A stretch of 64,000 bases of DNA from Geobacter sp. UBA2189 (GTDB lineage Bacteria > Desulfobacterota > Desulfuromonadia > Geobacterales > Pseudopelobacteraceae): the NCBI GenBank assembly GCA_002328035.1, contig DCVL01000017.1, forward strand, positions 192,443-256,442, given 5' to 3'. Position 1 is the first letter of the stretch. Each line of letters begins with the position of its first letter. The notes beneath the pieces are model-generated. The model worked only from the letters and a program-made list of their open reading frames with translations, was not told where the DNA came from and searched no databases. The translations under genes were made by a program, and so were the position numbers. Below are positions 17,325 through 26,649 of the stretch, piece by piece.

Positions 17325-19238
17325 CTACTTCTTCACTTCCTCAAAGTCGGCATCGACAACTTTTTCATCTTTGGGTTTTGCTCCGGACTCCTGCTGTTCC
17401 GCACCTGCAGCAGTATCGGCTTCGCCTGTTTGCTGAGCCTGGGCATACATAGCCTCGGCCAGCTTATGTGCAGCCTGAGCCAACTCTTCGGTAGCCTTCT
17501 TTATCACTTCAGCATCTTCAGAATCCATAACCTTTTTAAGATCCGCTATCTTGTTTTCAATGTTTCCTTTATCAACAGCATCCACCTTATCACCCACATC
17601 CTTCAGTGATTTTTCAGTGCTGTAGATCATCGAGTCAGCCTGGTTGCGCGCTTCAATAACCTCGCGCTTCTTCTTGTCTTCGGCGGCATGGGACTCAGCA
17701 TCCTTTACCATCTTGTCAATCTCGTCTTTTGAGAGACCGGAAGATGCTGTAATCCTGATGGACTGTTCTTTGCCTGTTCCCAGATCCTTTGCGGAAACGT
17801 GGACAATCCCGTTTGCATCAATATCAAATGTAACCTCAACCTGCGGCACTCCACGGGGTGCTGGCGGAATCCCTGTCAGCTCAAAGTTACCCAGGGTCTT
17901 GTTGTCACGAGCCATCTCGCGCTCACCCTGTAGTACGTGGATTGAAACAGCAGGCTGGTTATCCGCTGCCGTAGAAAAGGTCTGTGACTTGCGACATGGT
18001 ATAGTGGTGTTCTTTTCTATCAGCTTGGTCAATACGCCGCCAAGGGTCTCGATTCCAAGTGAAAGAGGAGTAACGTCAAGCAGCAGGACATCCTTGACAT
18101 CTCCTCTCAGAACCCCACCTTGAATAGAGGCGCCAATGGCAACTACCTCGTCAGGGTTTACACCTTTGTTTGGCACCTTGCCGAATATATCCTGAACCCG
18201 CTGCATGACTGCAGGCATACGGGTCATACCACCCACGAGGATTACCTCGTCAATTTCGGAGGCAGAAAGACCTGCATCCTTCATTGCTGTACGACATGGC
18301 GCTTCCAGCTTACGCAGCAGATCGTCACAGAGAGATTCCAGTTTTGCACGAGTCAGCTTCAGATTGAGGTGTTTGGGGCCGCTTGCATCAGCCGTTATAA
18401 ACGGCAGGTTTATATCGGTCTCCATTGAACCGGAAAGTTCGCACTTGGCCTTTTCTGCCGCCTCTTTGAGGCGCTGCAGAGCCATCTTGTCGCCACGAAG
18501 GTCAATACCCTGATCCTTTTTGAATTCGTCAGCAATCCAGTCAATGATCTTCTGGTCAAAATCCTCTCCGCCCAGAAATGTATCACCATTGGTAGATTTA
18601 ACCTCAAAAACGCCATCACCAAGTTCCAGGACAGAGACGTCAAAGGTACCACCACCCAGGTCAAATACAGCAATTTTCTCGTCCTTCTTTTTATCCAGGC
18701 CATATGCAAGGGCAGCTGCAGTCGGCTCATTGATAATACGCAGGACATTAAGGCCTGCTATCTTTCCAGCATCCTTTGTAGCCTGGCGCTGTGAATCATC
18801 AAAATATGCCGGAACAGTAATAACAGCATCCGTAACGGTCTCACCCAAATAATCCTCTGCTGTCTTCTTCATTTTCTGTAGAACAATGGCAGAGATCTCA
18901 GGTGGTGAATATTTCTTGTCTCTTACATCCACCCATGCATCACCATTATCAGCCTTTACAATCTTGAAGGGAGAAATGGCAATATCCCTTTTCACCGCTT
19001 CAGTCTCAAATTTGCGACCGATAAGGCGTTTGATTGCAAAGAGTGTATTCTCGGGATTTGTGACTGCCTGCCGCTTGGCCTGCTGACCCACAATCCTTTC
19101 GCCAGCCTCTGTAAAAGCAACCATTGAAGGCGTAGTACGGCTACCCTCCGAGTTGGCTATAACAACCGGTTCTCCACCCTCCATAATAGCGACGCAGGAG
19201 TTGGTAGTTCCCAGGTCAATTCCAATAACTTTACTCAT
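17325..19238 (-). CDS. dnaK: Chaperone DnaK (Hsp70)
   Basis: ATP-dependent chaperone, 637 residues. The start is the Met of MSKVIGIDLGTTNSCV (19238), preceded by AAGGAGA; an in-frame start six codons upstream is less likely. Hsp70 signatures IDLGTTNS, VFDLGGGTFDVS and VILVGGMTRMPAVQ-like (VILVGGMTRMPAV) are present, as is the C-terminal acidic tail ending VVDADFEEVKK. The order hrcA-grpE-dnaK-dnaJ runs on the minus strand from the CIRCE element. Complete. Confidence 0.98.
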   Translation of the reverse strand: MSKVIGIDLGTTNSCVAIMEGGEPVVIANSEGSRTTPSMVAFTEAGERIVGQQAKRQAVTNPENTLFAIKRLIGRKFETEAVKRDIAISPFKIVKADNGDAWVDVRDKKYSPPEISAIVLQKMKKTAEDYLGETVTDAVITVPAYFDDSQRQATKDAGKIAGLNVLRIINEPTAAALAYGLDKKKDEKIAVFDLGGGTFDVSVLELGDGVFEVKSTNGDTFLGGEDFDQKIIDWIADEFKKDQGIDLRGDKMALQRLKEAAEKAKCELSGSMETDINLPFITADASGPKHLNLKLTRAKLESLCDDLLRKLEAPCRTAMKDAGLSASEIDEVILVGGMTRMPAVMQRVQDIFGKVPNKGVNPDEVVAIGASIQGGVLRGDVKDVLLLDVTPLSLGIETLGGVLTKLIEKNTTIPCRKSQTFSTAADNQPAVSIHVLQGEREMARDNKTLGNFELTGIPPAPRGVPQVEVTFDIDANGIVHVSAKDLGTGKEQSIRITASSGLSKDEIDKMVKDAESHAAEDKKKREVIEARNQADSMIYSTEKSLKDVGDKVDAVDKGNIENKIADLKKVMDSEDAEVIKKATEELAQAAHKLAEAMYAQAQQTGEADTAAGAEQQESGAKPKDEKVVDADFEEVKK

Positions 19239-19318
19239 AATTTTTTCTCCTTCCATAAAGGTCTTCTGTTATCAAGCTAGACACTAGGTATTAAAAAAAC
19301 AAGGGGACATTGAAAAAT

Positions 19319-19864
19319 TTATTGATTTTTTGCTACTGAAACCATTGAAGGTCGGAGCAGACGTTCCCTCAGCAAATAGCCCTTCTGGAACTCCTGTACT
19401 ATTGTATTATTTTCCTGCTCGGTAGTTTCAACCTGTGCCATCGCCTGGTGAAACGCAGGATCAAACAGTGCACCGCAACCCCCTTCAACAGCACAGACTC
19501 CGTATTTCTTAAGGGCGGTCAGAAGCAGTGTGTGAGTCATTTTAACCCCTTCTACCAGTGCTGGCAGACCGTCTTCATTAGCATGCTCAAGTGCCCTTTC
19601 AAGATTGTCAACAACAGGAAGAACCTCCTCTACCAATGACTTGATGCCGTAGTTGAGCAACTCTTCTTTTTCGCGCGATACGCGTTTTTTGTAGTTTTCA
19701 AGGTCAGCCCGTTCACGAAGCAGCTTATCCCAGTTATCCTTTGACTCCTGCTCTTTGGCAGCCAATTGTAACTCAAGCTGGGCAATCCGTTCTTCAGTGC
19801 CAGCCTCTTCCTGTTCATTCAAAACTTCCTGGGTATCATCCAGTTCAACATTATCTTTATCCAT
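19319..19864 (-). CDS. grpE: Nucleotide exchange factor GrpE
   Basis: A 181-residue dimer-forming cochaperone that releases ADP from DnaK. It has an acidic N-terminus, a long coiled-coil helix (about 20-70: EERIAQLELQLAAKEQE...DLENYKKRVSREKEE) and the beta-wing domain with VVDNLERALEHA and the FDPAFHQAM block. It sits between hrcA and dnaK on the same strand. Confidence 0.95.
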   Translation of the reverse strand: MDKDNVELDDTQEVLNEQEEAGTEERIAQLELQLAAKEQESKDNWDKLLRERADLENYKKRVSREKEELLNYGIKSLVEEVLPVVDNLERALEHANEDGLPALVEGVKMTHTLLLTALKKYGVCAVEGGCGALFDPAFHQAMAQVETTEQENNTIVQEFQKGYLLRERLLRPSMVSVAKNQ

Positions 19865-19900
19865 TGTTCCTATTATCCTCCAGCCTTCTTGAAAAATTTC

Positions 19901-20935
19901 TTATTGTTCAGTCAGTATACGACTGACCAGTTGCGCCGTATAGTCAACGATAGGAATGACGCTTGAATATCCCATCCTTGTAGGGCCAATAACCCCCATT
20001 AATCCTATGGTATTTTTATCACTCATATAGGTTGAGGTAATAAGGCTCATCCCTGCCATCTCCTTCAACGGAGTCTCTGAACCAATAAATATCTGAACCC
20101 CTTTTGCCTGCATGCAGTTGCCTAGTAACTGAACGAGTCGTCCCTTCTCCTCAAAAGCAGCAAAAAGTTCACGCATCTTTTTAAGATCTGTAAACTCCGG
20201 CTGTTCAAATATACGGGATTGACCGGCTATATACACCTTGTCCTGCTCCTTTGGCAGAGCGTCACAAGATAATTTCAACGCCTGAGCCATCATCTGATCA
20301 TATCTGTTTTTTTCGAGCACCATCTCAGACATAATCTTCTCCCTGACCTGGGATATGGATAGTCCTTCAAGGATACTATTAAGATAATTGGATATCCTGA
20401 CCAGATCTTCCGGTTGGAACTCAAGCTCGACATCAACGATACGGTTCTGCACCGTGCCATTGCAGGTTACAAGAATTGCAAGTATACGACGGGATCCCAG
20501 CTTGACGAACTCTATTTGCCTAAACATAGCAGTTGTAAGACTTGGAGCCAGAACAATACCGGTATAATTTGAAAGACTCGAAAGGGTTCGGCTGGCCTCT
20601 CTTAAGAGATCAGTAAGATTTCCGCCGGTTTCCCTACAGCGTTTAAGAATTTCTTTTTTTTCTGAATGAGTTACCGCTCGTAGCCCTACCAAGGCATCAA
20701 CGTACAACCTGAACCCCTTGTCAGTCGGGATCCTTCCTGCAGAGGTATGCGGAGAGGTCAAAAGGCCAAGTTCTTCAAGGCTTGCCATTACATTACGAAC
20801 CGTAGCCGAAGAAATTGAAAGAGAGTGTCGTTTTGCAACAGCACTACTGCCAACCGGTTCAGCTGTAGTAATATAATCTTCTACAATCGCTTCCAGTATC
20901 TGTCTGCTTCGATGTGATAGAGTCAGATCCACCAT
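19901..20935 (-). CDS. hrcA: Heat-inducible transcription repressor HrcA
   Basis: HrcA binds CIRCE and represses the heat-shock operon, refolding with GroEL to regain activity. The start is the Met of MVDLTLSHRSRQILEAIVEDYI (20935), giving 344 residues, the usual length; the longer ORF would begin inside the CIRCE element. The N-terminal winged helix (SSATVRNVMASLEELGLL) and C-terminal GAF-like domain are present. It is the first gene of the operon and autoregulated through the CIRCE just upstream. Confidence 0.96.
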   Translation of the reverse strand: MVDLTLSHRSRQILEAIVEDYITTAEPVGSSAVAKRHSLSISSATVRNVMASLEELGLLTSPHTSAGRIPTDKGFRLYVDALVGLRAVTHSEKKEILKRCRETGGNLTDLLREASRTLSSLSNYTGIVLAPSLTTAMFRQIEFVKLGSRRILAILVTCNGTVQNRIVDVELEFQPEDLVRISNYLNSILEGLSISQVREKIMSEMVLEKNRYDQMMAQALKLSCDALPKEQDKVYIAGQSRIFEQPEFTDLKKMRELFAAFEEKGRLVQLLGNCMQAKGVQIFIGSETPLKEMAGMSLITSTYMSDKNTIGLMGVIGPTRMGYSSVIPIVDYTAQLVSRILTEQ

Positions 20936-20974
20936 ATAAAACCTTTGGCTCTTTTCTACTGCTGGAAATCCACC

Positions 20975-21015
20975 CCATAGATTAGCACTCATTAAAGATG
21001 AGTGCTAATCTATGG
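20975..21015 (-). promoter_or_regulatory. Extended CIRCE operator
   Basis: TTAGCACTC (20982-20990), 9 bases, GAGTGCTAA (21000-21008) is an exact CIRCE consensus. The symmetry continues to 16-bp perfect arms, from CCATAGA to TCTATGG (20975-20990 and 21000-21015). It lies in the hrcA leader, downstream of a sigma-70-like promoter, as usual for HrcA control. Confidence 0.97.
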
Positions 21016-21017
21016 AC

Positions 21018-21046
21018 AAAGTAATCAGCAGCCTGCTATTTGTCAA
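21018..21046 (-). promoter_or_regulatory. Sigma-70-like promoter of the hrcA operon
   Basis: On the minus strand TTGACA (21046-21041) and TACTTT (21023-21018) are 17 bases apart. Transcription would start next to the CIRCE, placing the operator over the start site. Confidence 0.65.
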
Positions 21047-21192
21047 GATGATATGCAGCCAAAGAATGAAAACAGTGAATTGAACAGCTGTTACAGCAGA
21101 TTAAATCTGGTTTGGAAAGCTGAAGTACTCAAGTCAGCAAGAAAATATCCAAAGGTGACTTCTGTTTTTGCTGTCATTGGTTTTCAGATCGG

Positions 21193-21906
21193 TTATGAAG
21201 CGACCAGTGCCCTGTTTTTACCGCCAGACTTGGCTTGCCGCAATGCTTGATCTGCCTGCGATATCGCTTCAAATATATTCTGATCCGCCTTGTGTTCACA
21301 TATACCTAGGCTTGCCGTAATTCTTATTCCTTCTCTGTTTGCCAAAAACACAGTCATGGCAATAGACTCTCTGATTTTCTCCGCAACGGCCAGCGCCCCA
21401 TCAAGCTTGGTTTCAGGAAGCAGGATCAAAAACTCTTCTCCCCCCCATCTGGCACAAATATCCTCATTTCGCAAACAACCACGAAGCACCCTTGAAACTT
21501 CAACAAGCAGATCATCTCCGGTATTATATCCATACCTCTCATTTATGTTTTTAAAACTATCAAGGTTTGCAATGATTATTGAACTATAGCGTTGATGCCT
21601 GTTTGAACGACTGAATTCCTGCTTGATCATCTCCATAATTGCACGCCGGTTTGCAAGTCCGGTCATAGGGTCTACCCTTGTAGCCAGATTAAGCGACCGA
21701 TTCAGCTCAACCAGCTGTACCTCGGCCTGTTCTTTTTTGTTTATTACCTGTTCCATATGTTTAAGGAGAGTGATGTAGCATTCATGGAGCTTCTGTAGTT
21801 CAGGGAGAACGTTATTGTTATTTAAATTCAGATATGAAGTTACCTTTGAATAATTTTCAGACTCTGATTTTTTAAATTTTTCAATTATTTCGTAATCCGT
21901 AGCCAT
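21193..21906 (-). CDS. GGDEF diguanylate cyclase
   Basis: A 237-residue cytoplasmic protein. Residues ~75-235 are a GGDEF domain with an intact active loop, RWGGEEF, so it should make cyclic di-GMP from two GTP. Preceding motifs DPMTGLANRRA and IIANLDSFKNINERYG are typical. The N-terminal 75 residues form a helical, coiled-coil-prone segment (LHECYITLLKHMEQVINKKEQAE) without a known sensor domain. AAGGAG lies before the ATG. Stands alone between hrcA and the LPP20-like gene. Confidence 0.9.
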   Translation of the reverse strand: MATDYEIIEKFKKSESENYSKVTSYLNLNNNNVLPELQKLHECYITLLKHMEQVINKKEQAEVQLVELNRSLNLATRVDPMTGLANRRAIMEMIKQEFSRSNRHQRYSSIIIANLDSFKNINERYGYNTGDDLLVEVSRVLRGCLRNEDICARWGGEEFLILLPETKLDGALAVAEKIRESIAMTVFLANREGIRITASLGICEHKADQNIFEAISQADQALRQAKSGGKNRALVAS

Positions 21907-22150
21907 TATAAGTAGCTCCTTTTAGCCTATAAGCGATGTACTCGCGAATCATATCTGTCAGCCCCGAATGCTTTTATCGGGATTCAATGGTTTCAAAAGG
22001 TTAAAGAGTTGGTTCCGGCTCGAAAACAGTGCCGGAACGAAAAATTGTGAGGAGTTCATAAAGTAGTCAATCATACTCCCTTGGATTGTAGCGCTATTTA
22101 TGAATAATTCAACACAAAGTAAACAGAAGAGAATTTGGCTTAAGACAGAA
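21907..22150. other. Gene-free spacer
   Basis: Between the GGDEF gene and the terminator of the next gene. I see an AAGGAG ribosome site at the GGDEF start and a weak CCCGA/TCGGG hairpin near 21965, but no convincing ORF, RNA gene or repeat. Confidence 0.5.
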
Positions 22151-22181
22151 AAACCCTGCAAGACTAATTGATGCAGGGTTT
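22151..22181 (-). terminator. Terminator after the LPP20-like gene
   Basis: AAACCCTGCA (22151-22160) and TGCAGGGTTT (22172-22181) form a perfect 10-bp stem with an 11-base loop, about 30 bases past the stop of the minus-strand gene, followed on that strand by TTCTGTCTTA. Confidence 0.7.
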
Positions 22182-22212
22182 CTCCCTATCACTAATTAAA
22201 TTTAGGTTTTTT

Positions 22213-23121
22213 CTATTTTAGCACAAAAGCAACCCTTGCATCGGCCATAAACCCATTGCTCTGATTCGCATTATAAATTTGCATTGCAGTTTCGGCGCTA
22301 ACCTGGAGGTCTGAAGGGCTGACAGTCCCTGAAGCCTTTACAACGAGAGGATTGTTTACACCACGTTTGCGAAGCGCTGCACGAGCCTTGTCCACGCTGT
22401 TTGTATATTCTCCGCAGCCTTGCTCAACCAGAACCTTCTGGCTTATCTTTGCAGGGTCATACAAGACTTCACCATTTGGATTGAATATACGGTTAATCAA
22501 GGCCGGACGGAATGAATATGCAGTTGCATCAATAATAAGACCATCATTTGGTTGCGAGAGCATTGGCGGAGGAGGAACATCTGCAGGCGGCACAAAAGCA
22601 GGTTTTTCAATCTCCTGCTTAATCTTCGGTTCAGTCAGTATCTTCTCGTACATCATAGCGCCAAAGCTGCTTGGGCCATTAACTCCAACCTTTAGTATAA
22701 CAACTGCAGACTCTTCTGCCGCATTCCAGTCTTTGACGACTGGCTGGAATCCTTTAATAAATGTATTAACTGAAGATTTAATCAGATCCGACTCAAGTTC
22801 TGCATCCCGTACAGTAGTTTCTCCTGTTATGGAAACACCTTTTAAGAGCTCTGCTAGAGCCCGCTGGGCGGAAACCTCTGCAGCCCTTATGGCTGTCAGT
22901 CTGCGCTGAGCCCCTGTTGTACCTTTTTTAGGCACCCCTTCTCCGACCACTAGAATTGCATCCTGTTTGAATGCCTGTTCTACTGTAACTGTTACAGTAA
23001 CCTTTTCTTTTCTTATGTACTCTCGAGCCATTTTGTAATGGCTCAAATCAACTTCATCAGCTTGCGCCATCACAGCTATCCCCATAAGGGCTAATGCTGC
23101 CAACATGATTCTTTTCTTCAT
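22213..23121 (-). CDS. Exported LPP20-family-like protein
   Basis: A 302-residue secreted protein. The start at 23121 (MKKRIMLAALALMGIAVMAQA) gives a classic signal peptide with an AQA-D cleavage site and a GGGGG ribosome site 6 bases upstream. The middle (about 50-170) resembles the LPP20/DUF6844-type fold: AILVVGEGVPKKG...QRRLTAIRAAEVSAQRALAELLKGV. A proline-rich linker (FVPPADVPPPPML) leads to a second domain. No lipobox cysteine follows the signal. Monocistronic with its own terminator; function unknown. Confidence 0.65.
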   Translation of the reverse strand: MKKRIMLAALALMGIAVMAQADEVDLSHYKMAREYIRKEKVTVTVTVEQAFKQDAILVVGEGVPKKGTTGAQRRLTAIRAAEVSAQRALAELLKGVSITGETTVRDAELESDLIKSSVNTFIKGFQPVVKDWNAAEESAVVILKVGVNGPSSFGAMMYEKILTEPKIKQEIEKPAFVPPADVPPPPMLSQPNDGLIIDATAYSFRPALINRIFNPNGEVLYDPAKISQKVLVEQGCGEYTNSVDKARAALRKRGVNNPLVVKASGTVSPSDLQVSAETAMQIYNANQSNGFMADARVAFVLK

Positions 23122-23345
23122 TGATTTCCCCCTTGTTAGATTTTGTAGCAATAAAAATGTTAACGAAAAATCATCTGAAATCGTTTCTATATGGTACAAT
23201 GATAACATCATTTATATGAAAGTAAACTACCCTTGATAAATTATTGCCAGAGATCCCGCTTAATGGAAATCTCAAGAATCATTAATTGACAATATTGCCG
23301 CCATGTCCGCCAATAAAATTATTTTTTAGGATAGTTGGATACCTC

Positions 23346-23374
23346 TTGACAGCCCGTTTCAACGGGAATATATA
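23346..23374 (+). promoter_or_regulatory. maeB promoter with palindrome in the spacer
   Basis: TTGACA (23346-23351) and TATATA (23369-23374) are 17 bases apart. Inside the spacer lies CCCGTT-TC-AACGGG (23353-23366), a perfect 6-bp inverted repeat that a repressor could use to block polymerase. The rest of the 342-base gap before maeB (23122-23463) holds only the ribosome site GAGGAG near 23452. Confidence 0.65.
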
Positions 23375-23463
23375 TCTTTAGTGATATTAAATATAGAACC
23401 GCTTATATCGCCATAAATCAACCATTTTTTTATTGTAACTAAATTTAATAGAGGAGTGTAGAC

Positions 23464-25725
23464 ATGTCTAAGATTAAAGGTGCACTTGAATACCACTCAA
23501 TGGGACGCAAAGGCAAGATTGAGGTTATTTCCACCAAACCCTGCCTCACTGCTGCAGACCTATCTCTGGCTTATTCTCCTGGCGTTGCAGAGCCTTGCCT
23601 TGCAATCCAGCAAAACCCTGACGACGCTTATAAATATACCGCAAAAGGGAATCTTGTAGCCGTTGTTTCCAACGGAACCGCTGTTCTTGGCCTTGGCAAC
23701 CTTGGTGCTCTGGCCGGTAAACCAGTTATGGAGGGCAAAGGGGTTTTATTTAAGCGTTTTGCTGATATTGATGTTTTCGACATCGAATTGAACACCGAAA
23801 ATCCTGATGAAATAATCAAGGCATGTCAGCTGCTTGAACCAACCTTTGGTGGCATCAACCTCGAGGACATCAAGGCTCCGGAATGTTTTTATATTGAAGA
23901 AGAGCTTAAAAAGACGATGAATATACCGGTATTCCATGATGACCAGCATGGAACAGCCATCATCTCTTCGGCTGCCCTGCTCAACGCACTGGAATTGGTA
24001 GGTAAAAAAATTGAAGATATCCGGATAGTAGTAAACGGCGCCGGTGCAGCAGCCAACTCCTGCGCAAAACTCGCCATAGCACTTGGTGTCAAGCCGAACA
24101 ACATGATTATGTGCGACACTAAAGGGGTTATCTATAAAGGTCGGCTTGAGGGAATGAATCCTTACAAAGCCCTTTTTGCAACTGACACCTCCTTCCGTAC
24201 CCTTGAAGAGGCTGCAAAGGGAGCAGATGTCCTGTTTGGTCTATCTGTCAAGGGAGCTTTCACCGCCGATATGATCCGTAGTATGGCGCCCAATCCGATT
24301 ATCTTTGCCATGGCCAACCCTGATCCCGAAATCACACCGGATGAAGCGCTGGCAGCCAGAGGTGATGTAATCATAGCAACAGGTCGTTCAGACTATCCCA
24401 ATCAGGTAAACAACGTACTTGGCTTCCCATTTATATTCAGAGGAGCTCTGGATGTAAGAGCCCGCTGTATAAATGAAGAAATGAAACTTGCAGCTGTCAA
24501 GGCTCTGGCCAAGCTTGCAAGGGAAGAGGTGCCTGACTCCGTCAGCAAGGCATATGGCAACGAAAAGTTTGTTTTCGGTCGTAACTACATCATTCCCAAA
24601 CCGTTTGATCCCCGTGTATTGCTACATGTGGCTCCTGCCATAGCTCAGGCTGCCATGGATACTGGTGTTGCTCGCCAGCCGATTGAAGACATGGCAAAAT
24701 ATATAGAGAATCTTGAATCAACCCAGGGCAAATCAAAAGAAATCATGCGTTATATCATCAACAAGGCCAAGACCGATCCAAAGCGGATCGTATTCCCTGA
24801 AGGTGATAACGAAAAGATGCTACGTGCAGCACAGATTCTGCTTGACGAGGGGATTGCCAAACCGATTCTTGTTGGCAACAGCGAAAAGATTAGTGAAAAG
24901 ATACAGGAACTTGGACTTGAACTGAACGGCATCCAGATTGTAGACACCGAAAACTCTGAGTACACCGAACCATATTCAAAAGAGCTTTACAGATTAAGGC
25001 AGCGTAGAGGAATAACCGAGAATGAAGCGAGCCGGATAATCCGTCGTAAATCACGCAACCACTTTGGCGCCATGATGGTACGAATGGGTGATGCAGATGC
25101 AATGTTATCTGGAATTGACTCCCATTATCCAGAAACCATTCGTCCAGCTCTTGAGATAATCGGGAAGCAGTCCAACCTGACATCCGTTCATGGCATGTAT
25201 ATGATGGTTTTCAAAAAGGGCGTCTATTTCATGGCTGACACCACTGTAGAGATAGATCCTTCAGCAGAAGAACTTGCCGAAACCGCCATTCTGGCAGCAC
25301 AGTACGTCAAGGTTTTTGACATTGCCCCACGAGTTGCAATGCTCTCGTTCTCAAACTTCGGATCTGTGCGTCATCCTCAATCAGACAAGGTTCGTCGTGC
25401 AGTAGAGATCGTAAAGGAACGTGACCCTGAACTGATTATAGACGGCGAAATGCAGGCCGACACTGCCGTTGTTCAAGAGTTGCTGGATCATTTCTCATTC
25501 TCGAAACTGAGAAACACCGCAAATGTCTTGATTTTCCCTGACCTTAACGCAGGAAATATCGCTTATAAACTCTTGGCTCGTCTTGGTGGAGCCGAGGCAA
25601 TAGGCCCTATCCTGATGGGTACGCAAAAACCAGTGCATGTTCTTCAGCGTGGGGATGAAGTAGCTGATATTGTTAATATGGCAGCTATTACGGTGGTAGA
25701 TGCGCAGGGACGCAATAATCAGTAA
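23464..25725 (+). CDS. maeB: NADP-type malic enzyme with phosphotransacetylase-like C-terminus
   Basis: 753 residues in two parts. Residues 1 to about 420 are the malic enzyme: SLAYSPGVAEPC, GNLGALAGKPVMEGKG, the FHDDQHGTAI metal/substrate block and a Rossmann VVNGAGAAANS. Residues about 430-753 resemble phosphotransacetylase and in MaeB proteins act as an acetyl-CoA sensing or oligomerisation domain. It converts malate to pyruvate and CO2 with NAD(P)H. Own promoter with an operator-like palindrome and a strong terminator; convergent with crotonase. Confidence 0.95.
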   Translation: MSKIKGALEYHSMGRKGKIEVISTKPCLTAADLSLAYSPGVAEPCLAIQQNPDDAYKYTAKGNLVAVVSNGTAVLGLGNLGALAGKPVMEGKGVLFKRFADIDVFDIELNTENPDEIIKACQLLEPTFGGINLEDIKAPECFYIEEELKKTMNIPVFHDDQHGTAIISSAALLNALELVGKKIEDIRIVVNGAGAAANSCAKLAIALGVKPNNMIMCDTKGVIYKGRLEGMNPYKALFATDTSFRTLEEAAKGADVLFGLSVKGAFTADMIRSMAPNPIIFAMANPDPEITPDEALAARGDVIIATGRSDYPNQVNNVLGFPFIFRGALDVRARCINEEMKLAAVKALAKLAREEVPDSVSKAYGNEKFVFGRNYIIPKPFDPRVLLHVAPAIAQAAMDTGVARQPIEDMAKYIENLESTQGKSKEIMRYIINKAKTDPKRIVFPEGDNEKMLRAAQILLDEGIAKPILVGNSEKISEKIQELGLELNGIQIVDTENSEYTEPYSKELYRLRQRRGITENEASRIIRRKSRNHFGAMMVRMGDADAMLSGIDSHYPETIRPALEIIGKQSNLTSVHGMYMMVFKKGVYFMADTTVEIDPSAEELAETAILAAQYVKVFDIAPRVAMLSFSNFGSVRHPQSDKVRRAVEIVKERDPELIIDGEMQADTAVVQELLDHFSFSKLRNTANVLIFPDLNAGNIAYKLLARLGGAEAIGPILMGTQKPVHVLQRGDEVADIVNMAAITVVDAQGRNNQ

Positions 25726-25766
25726 AGCCACCCCTTGAGTCCAGTCAATATTTTATTCTGATCAAC

Positions 25767-25799
25767 AAACGGAGTCAGGTTATATGCCTGACTCCGTTT
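25767..25799. terminator. Bidirectional terminator between maeB and crotonase
   Basis: AAACGGAGTCAGG (25767-25779) and CCTGACTCCGTTT (25787-25799) form a perfect 13-bp stem with a 7-base loop; T-rich on both exits (TTTT on the plus strand, TTTGTTG on the minus strand). It serves two convergent genes. Confidence 0.9.
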
Positions 25800-25829
25800 T
25801 AGGTCTATATTCCAAAGCTTGCTAAACAG

Positions 25830-26612
25830 TTATCTGTCGCTAAACACCGGTTTTCGCTTTTCAAGAAAAGCACTCATCCCTTCCTTCTGATCTTCAGTAG
25901 CAAAACTAAGCGCAAACAGATCCGCTTCATAATGACACGCATGAGCCAAATCCATCTCCATTCCGTTATGAACCGCTTCTTTACACAACTTGACTGTAAC
26001 CATACTCTTACCTGCCAATTTCTGCGCCATGAAACGAGCTGCATTCATAAGCTCTTCAGCAGGAACAACCTTATTAACCAGACCAATTCTCCAAGCCTCC
26101 CTGGCGTCAATCATATCACCAGTAAGAATCATTTCCAAAGCCACCCCCTTGCCAACCAGACGAGGCAGACGCTGAGAACCGCCAAATCCAGGCAAAGTGC
26201 CAATATTAACCTCCGGCTGCCCAAACATTGACGAATCAGCCGCAATCCGGATATCACAACTCATGGCCAATTCACAACCACCTCCAAGGGCATAACCGTT
26301 AATGGCAGCAATAAAAGGCTTGGGGCTCTGCTCTATCCGGTTCAAGATCCCCTGAGCCAACAGAGCAAGTTCACGGGCTGAGCAGGGATCAAGCTGCCGC
26401 AACATAGAGATATCTCCTCCCGCAATAAATGCCTTTCTGCCAGCACCTGTAATGATTACAGCTCTGACATCAGGAGAGGCTGCCACAAAATCAACCACAT
26501 CTGAAAGTTCCTTAAGGGTATCCATAGTCATGGAGTTCATAGCCTGAGGTCTGTTCACAGTAATGGTTGCAACACCTTCGCTCATTTCAACCAACAGGGT
26601 CTGATATTGCAT
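25830..26612 (-). CDS. Enoyl-CoA hydratase/isomerase (crotonase family)
   Basis: A 260-residue crotonase-fold enzyme. The oxyanion-hole block is GRKAFIAGGDISMLRQ, and NGYALGGGCELAMSCDIRIAA holds the conserved glycines and the Glu of the GGGCEL motif. The second Glu expected in hydratases is replaced in context by NIGTLPGFGGSQRL, so hydratase activity is likely but substrate is unknown. The Met of MQYQTLLVEMS (26612) is preceded by AAAGGAG; the upstream extension would overlap the next gene. No other fatty-acid genes are adjacent. Confidence 0.88.
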   Translation of the reverse strand: MQYQTLLVEMSEGVATITVNRPQAMNSMTMDTLKELSDVVDFVAASPDVRAVIITGAGRKAFIAGGDISMLRQLDPCSARELALLAQGILNRIEQSPKPFIAAINGYALGGGCELAMSCDIRIAADSSMFGQPEVNIGTLPGFGGSQRLPRLVGKGVALEMILTGDMIDAREAWRIGLVNKVVPAEELMNAARFMAQKLAGKSMVTVKLCKEAVHNGMEMDLAHACHYEADLFALSFATEDQKEGMSAFLEKRKPVFSDR

Positions 26613-26649
26613 TGAGGGCTCCTTTAGCAAATTTAAGACAAAGAATAGA

